DNA from: an uncultured bacterium
Lineage (GTDB): Bacteria > Actinomycetota > Actinomycetes > S36-B12
Reading direction: 5' to 3'
Length of the DNA: 9,770 nucleotides
NCBI GenBank assembly: GCA_903940375.1
Contig: CAJAKT010000015.1
Coordinates: forward strand, 1-9,770
The position numbers and the translations under genes are program-made. Of the stretch, positions 5,818 through 9,770 are shown piece by piece; positions within the stretch are counted from its first letter, which is position 1; every line of letters begins with the position of its first letter. The notes under the pieces are model-generated. The model saw only the letters and a program-made list of their open reading frames with translations. It did no database searches and was not told the origin of the DNA.

Positions 5818-7173
5818 GTGATCTCCGATGCGGTGGACGAGGCCCGGCTCGCTGGCCTGTGGGCGGAACTCGAAGCCCGGTGGCCGGAGAACATCATCGA
5901 GCCGACACTGGCGCGCATCGCGGCGCTGACCGATCTGCTCGGTACGCCGCAGGCGGCCTATCCCGTCATTCACGTCACGGGCACGAACGGCAAGAGCTCG
6001 ACGGCGCGCATGATCGAGTCGCTGCTGCGGTCCTATGGCCTGCGCACGGGCCTGTTCACCTCGCCGCATCTCGTCGACGCCCGCGAACGCATCTGCTTCG
6101 ACGGGGAGCCTGTGGCTGCGGACCGACTCCTGGCCACGTGGGAGGAGCTAGCGCCCTATGTCGCGGTCGTGGATGCGAACTCAGCGCGTGACGGTGGCGT
6201 GCCACTGTCCTACTTCGAGGTCATGACGGCGCTGGCCTTCGCGGCTTTTGCCGATGCACCGGTTGACGTCGCCGTCGTTGAGGTCGGTCTCGGTGGGGGG
6301 TGGGACTCGACCAACGTCGCGGACGGAGTCGTCGCCGTCATCACGCCGATCGGCCTCGATCATCGCGACTACCTCGGTGACACGATCGAGCTGATCGCCG
6401 CGGAGAAGGCCGGCATCATCAAGCCCGGGTCTATCGCCGTCGTGGCGGAGCAGGAACTCGCCGCGGCCGAGGTCATCCTGCGGCGCACGGTCGAGGTCGA
6501 TGCCGTTGTCGCCCGCGAAGGCCTCGAGTTCGGCGTTGCCGCTCGCGGCGTAGCGGTGGGCGGTCAGGTGCTTTCCCTTCGCGGCCTGAATGCGACGTAC
6601 GACGAGGTCTTCCTGCCGCTGTTCGGCGAGCACCAGGCCCGCAATGCCGCGCTTGCCCTCGCAGCCGTTGAGGCGTTCCTCGGTGGGGTGGGTCCGTTGG
6701 ATGCCGACGTCGTCCGCGCCGGATTCGCAACGGCGACCTCGCCGGGAAGACTCGAGGTCGTTCGACGCAGCCCGACGGTGATCGTCGATGCGGCTCACAA
6801 TCCCCACGGCGCGGTGGCGCTCGCCCGAGCCATCGACGACTCCTTCGACTTCACCTCCCTGGTCGGTGTGGTCGGAGTGCTCGCCGACAAGGATGCGCTC
6901 GGCATCCTGACGGCCCTGGAGACCTGTCTTCACAGCATCGTCGTGACGCAGCCGTCGTCGCCGCGTGCGCTGGATGCCGACACACTCGGGGCCATTGCAG
7001 AGGAGGTGTTCGGTGTCGACCGGGTCTTCGTCGAGCCGGACCTCACCGATGCGCTCGACCGGGCGATCGCGCTCACCGAGGAGTCGGGCGAGTACGGCGG
7101 TGCGGGGGTGCTCGTGACCGGCTCGGTCGTGCTCGTGGGTGACGCCCGCAGGCTGCTGGGCAGGCCGGCATGA
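5818..7173 (+). CDS. folC: Bifunctional folylpolyglutamate synthase / dihydrofolate synthase
   Basis: Encodes 451 residues from GTG 5818. It adds L-glutamate to dihydropteroate to make dihydrofolate and extends the polyglutamate tail of reduced folates, using ATP, in the cytoplasm. The Mur-ligase fold is clear: P-loop HVTGTNGKSST at 52-62 (Lys59), TSPHLVDARERI with SPHL at 82-85, YFEVMTALAFAAFA, VVEVGLGGGWDSTN, TPIGLDHRDYLGDT, EKAGIIKPG, then the C-terminal domain with VDAAHNPHG (323-331). Length is normal for the family and no residue appears missing. Its stop codon overlaps the ATG of the DUF4233 gene (ATGA), so the two are translationally coupled. It begins the plus-strand gene series, divergent from valS across a 135-bp gap. 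Expression probably starts from the leaderless promoter at 5806. Confidence 0.97.
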   Translation: MISDAVDEARLAGLWAELEARWPENIIEPTLARIAALTDLLGTPQAAYPVIHVTGTNGKSSTARMIESLLRSYGLRTGLFTSPHLVDARERICFDGEPVAADRLLATWEELAPYVAVVDANSARDGGVPLSYFEVMTALAFAAFADAPVDVAVVEVGLGGGWDSTNVADGVVAVITPIGLDHRDYLGDTIELIAAEKAGIIKPGSIAVVAEQELAAAEVILRRTVEVDAVVAREGLEFGVAARGVAVGGQVLSLRGLNATYDEVFLPLFGEHQARNAALALAAVEAFLGGVGPLDADVVRAGFATATSPGRLEVVRRSPTVIVDAAHNPHGAVALARAIDDSFDFTSLVGVVGVLADKDALGILTALETCLHSIVVTQPSSPRALDADTLGAIAEEVFGVDRVFVEPDLTDALDRAIALTEESGEYGGAGVLVTGSVVLVGDARRLLGRPA

Positions 7174-7508
7174 GGGTGCTCTGCTCGTCGGTGCTCGGGG
7201 TGGAGGCGATCGTCGTCTTCCTCGCGACCTCGCTCGCGGCGTCGAACGGATCGGTGTCCAATGTGACGCTCGCCTGGGTGGCAGGGCTGGCGCTGATGGT
7301 GCTGCTCGTCCTGGCGATCGGCGTGCTGGGCCGCCCGTGGGGGATCGCGATCGGCTGGGCGATGCAGGTGCTCGTGCTGGCCACCAGCCTCGTCGTCGGC
7401 TGGACGATGCTCATCGTCGGCGGCATCTTCGTCGTGCTGTGGTACCTGGCTGTCCACAACGGCCGCCGCGTCGATGCCATGCGTGCACAGGCGAGCGACG
7501 GGGACTAG
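7170..7508 (+). CDS. DUF4233-family membrane protein
   Basis: Encodes 112 residues of almost entirely hydrophobic sequence with about four membrane helices: near 8-25, 31-53, 60-78 and 79-97, ending in a short basic/acidic cytoplasmic-type tail (NGRRVDAMRAQASDGD). The start RVLCSSVLGVEAIVVFLA and the GRPWGIAIGWAMQ segment fit the DUF4233 family, which actinobacteria encode between folC and ndk. The function is unknown; a role tied to folate or nucleotide metabolism is suggested only by the conserved neighbourhood. The ATG overlaps the folC stop by 4 nt (ATGA) and has no strong ribosome binding site, so it relies on coupling. Its stop at 7506-7508 is followed at once by the antitoxin operator, marking where the toxin-antitoxin module interrupts the usual DUF4233-ndk order. 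Confidence 0.88.
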   Translation: MRVLCSSVLGVEAIVVFLATSLAASNGSVSNVTLAWVAGLALMVLLVLAIGVLGRPWGIAIGWAMQVLVLATSLVVGWTMLIVGGIFVVLWYLAVHNGRRVDAMRAQASDGD

Positions 7509-7509
7509 T

Positions 7510-7535
7510 GGTATCGGCGGTGATACCGTAGCGTC
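7510..7535 (+). promoter_or_regulatory. Operator/promoter of the toxin-antitoxin module
   Basis: A perfect inverted repeat, GGTATC (7510-7515) and GATACC (7522-7527) with a 6-bp spacer, overlaps a TANNNT -10 box, TACCGT (7524-7529). Six bases separate that box from the antitoxin ATG at 7536, the same spacing as at folC, so the mRNA is probably leaderless; no ribosome binding site is seen. An operator overlapping the -10 box is the usual layout for autorepression by an antitoxin or toxin-antitoxin complex. Confidence 0.65.
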
Positions 7536-7739
7536 ATGGCCATGACTCTTCGCCTTGACGAGCGCACCAACGATGCCCTCCGGGAACGGGCCGATGCCGA
7601 AGGCAGGTCCATGCAGGAGGTCGTCAAACTGGCCGTCGCCGAGTACATCGAGCGACATAGCCGACTGGACGCTGTCGACCGAGTTCTCGATGACGAACTC
7701 CCGCGCTATGCCGACGCGCTGCGCCGGCTCGGCGAGTGA
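7536..7739 (+). CDS. Ribbon-helix-helix-like antitoxin
   Basis: Encodes 67 residues. The N-terminal 40 (MAMTLRLDERTNDALRERADAEGRSMQEVVKLAVAEYI) look like a ribbon-helix-helix DNA-binding domain: a short strand TLRL, a helix over 9-20, a turn at GRS and a second helix over 25-39. Dimers of this fold grip DNA with the strand pair. The remainder (RLDAVDRVLDDELPRYADALRRLGE) is the likely toxin-binding segment that would cover the Doc active site. It should neutralise the toxin and repress the module through the inverted repeat at 7510-7527. Its stop overlaps the GTG start of the toxin (GTGA), giving translational coupling, the standard antitoxin-first order. Family assignment rests on the pattern and on its partner. 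Confidence 0.85.
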   Translation: MAMTLRLDERTNDALRERADAEGRSMQEVVKLAVAEYIERHSRLDAVDRVLDDELPRYADALRRLGE

Positions 7740-8122
7740 TCTACCTCGACCTCGAGGATCTGCTCCACATCGCGGACCGGGTCCTCGACGGCAACGTCGC
7801 CGTTCGCGATGCCGGCTTGCTGGCGTCGGCCGCCGCTCGCCCTCAGACAACGGTCTTCGGCCAGGACGCCTACGCCACCGTGCACGACAAGACAGCCGCG
7901 CTCATGCACTCGATCGTCGGGAATCACCCGCTCGTCGATGGCAACAAGCGCCTCGGGCTGGCGGCGGCACTGGCCTTCCTTGGGGTGAACGGCTGGCGGC
8001 TGACCCTGACCAACGACGAGGCCTACGACCTCGTCATCGCGATGGCATCCGGCCGGCTCACGGAGGTGGCCGACATATCGGCGATGCTGGCGGCGGGCAG
8101 CCGGCCGATCCCTCCTCGTTAG
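7736..8122 (+). CDS. doc: Doc-family toxin (Fic fold, death-on-curing type)
   Basis: Encodes 128 residues starting at GTG 7736, overlapping the antitoxin stop. The active-site motif is HPLVDGNKR at 64-72, matching the Doc form of the Fic motif (HxFx[D/N]xNKR): catalytic His64, then Asp68, Asn70, Lys71 and Arg72. Lys in place of the second Gly of the classical Fic motif HPFxxGNGR is what distinguishes Doc, which phosphorylates elongation factor Tu and stops translation, from AMP-transferring Fic proteins. The opening IYLDLEDLLHIADRV and AALMHSIVGNHP, and LAAALAFLGVNGW after the motif, also fit the family, and length is normal (P1 Doc has 126 residues). It looks intact. Leu66 replaces the usual Phe. 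Substrate is inferred from the family. Its TAG stop is embedded in a TAGGAT hexamer that may serve as the ndk -10 box. Confidence 0.92.
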   Translation: MIYLDLEDLLHIADRVLDGNVAVRDAGLLASAAARPQTTVFGQDAYATVHDKTAALMHSIVGNHPLVDGNKRLGLAAALAFLGVNGWRLTLTNDEAYDLVIAMASGRLTEVADISAMLAAGSRPIPPR

Positions 8123-8125
8123 GAT
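8120..8125 (+). promoter_or_regulatory. Candidate -10 box for ndk
   Basis: TAGGAT fits TANNNT and is identical to the candidate valS -10 box. It includes the toxin stop codon and lies 50 nt before the ndk start, giving a leader of about 44 nt with a good ribosome binding site. No clear -35 box is visible. An own promoter would let ndk be expressed independently of the toxin-antitoxin operator. Confidence 0.45.
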
Positions 8126-8175
8126 GACGGCGCATCGCCCTCGTGGCGCCTCCCCGGTATCTGAAGGAGCAAGTC

Positions 8176-8586
8176 GTGTCTGAGCGCACCCTCGTCCTGA
8201 TCAAGCCCGATGGCGTGGCCCGCGGCCTCGTCGGGGAGGTGCTCGGTCGCATCGAGCGCAAGGGCTTCACCATCGTCGCGATGGAACTGCGCACCCTGAC
8301 CGTGGAGATCGCCGAGGAGCACTACGGCGAGCACAAGGGCAAGGGCTTCTTCGGCGACCTGGTCGAGTTCATCACCAGCAGCCCGCTCGTGGCTGCCGTC
8401 ATCGAGGGCCCGGACGCGATCGTGCAGTGGCGCAGCATGATGGGCGCCACCAACCCGGTCAATGCCCCCTTGGGCACGATCCGAGGCGATCTCGCGACCG
8501 AGATGCAGAACAACGTGACCCACGGATCCGACTCACCTGAGTCCGCAGCCCGCGAGATCGCCCTGTTCTTTCCCGGCCTGGTCTAG
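8176..8586 (+). CDS. ndk: Nucleoside diphosphate kinase
   Basis: Encodes 136 residues, the normal length. It transfers the gamma phosphate of ATP to other nucleoside and deoxynucleoside diphosphates through a phosphohistidine, balancing NTP/dNTP pools in the cytoplasm. GTG 8176 is chosen because GAAGGAGC lies at 8163-8170, 5 nt upstream, and because the protein then begins SERTLVLIKPDG like its relatives; the open frame back to 8143 adds nothing conserved. Seen: Lys10 in IKPDG, GLVGEVLGRIERKGF, SSPLVAAVIEGPDAI, MMGATNP, GTIRGDLA, and NNVTHGSDSPESAAREIALFF with catalytic His116. It is usually the next gene after folC-DUF4233 in actinobacteria; here the toxin-antitoxin pair lies between. The next gene starts 3 nt after its stop. 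Confidence 0.97.
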   Translation: MSERTLVLIKPDGVARGLVGEVLGRIERKGFTIVAMELRTLTVEIAEEHYGEHKGKGFFGDLVEFITSSPLVAAVIEGPDAIVQWRSMMGATNPVNAPLGTIRGDLATEMQNNVTHGSDSPESAAREIALFFPGLV

Positions 8587-8589
8587 TTC

Positions 8590-9770
8590 ATGAAGCCCGC
8601 TGCGATCGGACTGGCTGCCGGTGTCGCTGCTGGCGGTCTGGTGGCCGCGGCGTCGCGCGGATCGACGCTCGTGCCCTGGCCGGACAAGGTGCGCACCGCG
8701 TTCCCCATCGCGCTCGGCGGGGTCGTCGGACTGTCGGTCGGACTGAAGACCGGTGTCGGGCTCTCGATGCTGCGGGCCGTGACCGGCCGTGGCCCGGGGC
8801 CAATCACCACCGTGGCACCCGTGCTCGTCGGCGCCGGCATCGTGGCGGGTGTCTCGATCGCGGGAACTGCTGCGGCTCAGCGGGTTCTGGCGGGTATGGC
8901 CTCGCAGGGCAGGGATCTTGACCCGGCGTTCGCGACGCCCCCGACCGATCCGGAGGTCTCCGGCGGTCCGGGCTCAGTGGTGGCTCTTGACGAACTCGGT
9001 CGTGAAGGTGCCAGGTTCGTCGGCTCGGTCAGCACAGCGGACGACATCCGGCAGGTGACCGGCCAGGAGCCCGTCGCGACACCCGTGCGTGTCTTCGTCG
9101 GTGTCGACGCGGCCAGCACGCCCGAGCAGCGTGTCGGCCTGGCGATGACGGAACTTCGTCGCACGGGTGCCTTCGATCGTGCCCACCTGCTGGTCCAGTC
9201 ACCAGCGGGATCGGGGTACGCCAACTCGTTCCCGGTCGATGTGCTCGAGGTGCTGACGCGCGGCGACAGTGCCGCCGTCGCCGTTGGCTATGGCCTGCTG
9301 CCGTCCTTCCTGTCGATGGGCAAGGTCGAGATCGCGGCTCACACCCAGCGGCTGCTTCTCGACGCCATCCGCGCGGAGCTGCAGACACGTGAGTCCAAGC
9401 CGCGCCTGCTGCTCTACGGCGAGAGCCTCGGGGCCAAGGTCCAGGAGGCTGCGGTGCCCGGCGGACCGGCAGACCTGGACCACTACGGAGTCGCGGCTGC
9501 CCTGTGGGTCGGCACGCCGGGTGGTGAGCAGGCCGACATCTTCCATGCCCTGTGCGTGGGGGAGTCGTACACCGTCGATCGACCGGAGCAGCTGCCCGAG
9601 CAGATGCCGTCGCCCCGGCCGCGGGTGTGGTTCCTCGAGCACGATGGTGATCCGGTCGTGCGGTTCCGGCCGAAGCTGCTGCTGAACCGCCCGGCCTGGC
9701 TGCCGACCGACGGATCCCGCGGTCGGAACGTGCCGGAGGACATGGGCTGGAAGCCCGGCATCACCTTCGC
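8590..9770 (+). CDS. DUF2319-family alpha/beta-hydrolase membrane protein (3' end outside window)
   Basis: 393 codons are visible before the right edge. Three membrane helices come first (about residues 4-22, 38-60 and 73-96), the Abhydrolase_9 N-terminal-type region. A soluble alpha/beta-hydrolase-like domain follows: GREGARFVGSVSTADDIRQVTG, VRVFVGVDAASTPEQRVGLAMTELRRTGAFDRAHLLVQSPAGSGYAN, VAVGYGLLPSFLS, then the nucleophile elbow LLLYGESLG with Ser279. LWVGTPGG and RVWFLEHDGDPVVRF come next; the latter resembles the stretch supplying the catalytic acid. The catalytic His would be beyond the edge. The family is common in actinobacteria and presumed to be an envelope-linked lipase/esterase, but the substrate is unknown. 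ATG 8590 is 3 nt after the ndk stop with no ribosome binding site, so it is probably coupled to ndk. Confidence 0.88.
   Translation, partial: MKPAAIGLAAGVAAGGLVAAASRGSTLVPWPDKVRTAFPIALGGVVGLSVGLKTGVGLSMLRAVTGRGPGPITTVAPVLVGAGIVAGVSIAGTAAAQRVLAGMASQGRDLDPAFATPPTDPEVSGGPGSVVALDELGREGARFVGSVSTADDIRQVTGQEPVATPVRVFVGVDAASTPEQRVGLAMTELRRTGAFDRAHLLVQSPAGSGYANSFPVDVLEVLTRGDSAAVAVGYGLLPSFLSMGKVEIAAHTQRLLLDAIRAELQTRESKPRLLLYGESLGAKVQEAAVPGGPADLDHYGVAAALWVGTPGGEQADIFHALCVGESYTVDRPEQLPEQMPSPRPRVWFLEHDGDPVVRFRPKLLLNRPAWLPTDGSRGRNVPEDMGWKPGITF

Overview
The window looks like chromosomal DNA from a high-GC actinobacterium. GC is visibly very high, with long spurious open frames on the opposite strand of real genes. 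Starts are a mix of ATG and GTG, several genes have a TANNNT -10 box directly before the start codon with no ribosome binding site, and the folC / DUF4233 / ndk order is an actinobacterial hallmark. I cannot place it to genus. Nothing suggests a plasmid, phage or insertion sequence.

Layout, left to right. (1) On the minus strand, a sigma factor of the FliA/WhiG (sigma-28) type runs off the left edge. (2) Divergent from it, on the plus strand, is a CpaE/FlhG-like MinD-family ATPase: receiver-like N-terminus, Pro/Ala linker, deviant Walker A ATPase. A small acidic protein I do not recognise follows. (3) Convergent with these, on the minus strand, are valS (valyl-tRNA synthetase) and, 10 nt behind it, a 70-residue single-span membrane protein. 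(4) On the plus strand comes a tight series: folC, a DUF4233 membrane protein overlapping it by 4 nt, a two-gene toxin-antitoxin module (ribbon-helix-helix-like antitoxin plus Doc/Fic-type toxin), ndk, and an alpha/beta-hydrolase of the DUF2319 family cut by the right edge.

How they fit together. valS, folC, DUF4233 and ndk form a housekeeping neighbourhood for translation, folate and nucleotide metabolism that is co-oriented in well-known actinobacteria. Here it departs in two ways. valS is flipped so that it diverges from folC, and a toxin-antitoxin pair sits between DUF4233 and ndk. The 135-bp valS-folC gap carries a long GC-rich inverted repeat (21-nt arms, 19 of 21 matching) between two candidate leaderless promoters. 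The antitoxin gene has its own perfect 6+6 inverted repeat overlapping its probable -10 box, the usual arrangement for autorepression.

The left third is probably a regulatory module for a surface appendage or cell-pole process, because sigma-28 and CpaE/FlhG ATPases are tied to flagella, Tad pili or sporulation. The evidence in the window does not decide between these. The most promising places for something undescribed are the sigma/ATPase/acidic-protein trio with its palindrome cluster, and the valS-folC inverted repeat. I see no clearly new multi-gene system. No stretch longer than 300 bases lacks a gene; the largest gaps are about 190 nt (688-880) and 135 nt (5683-5817).
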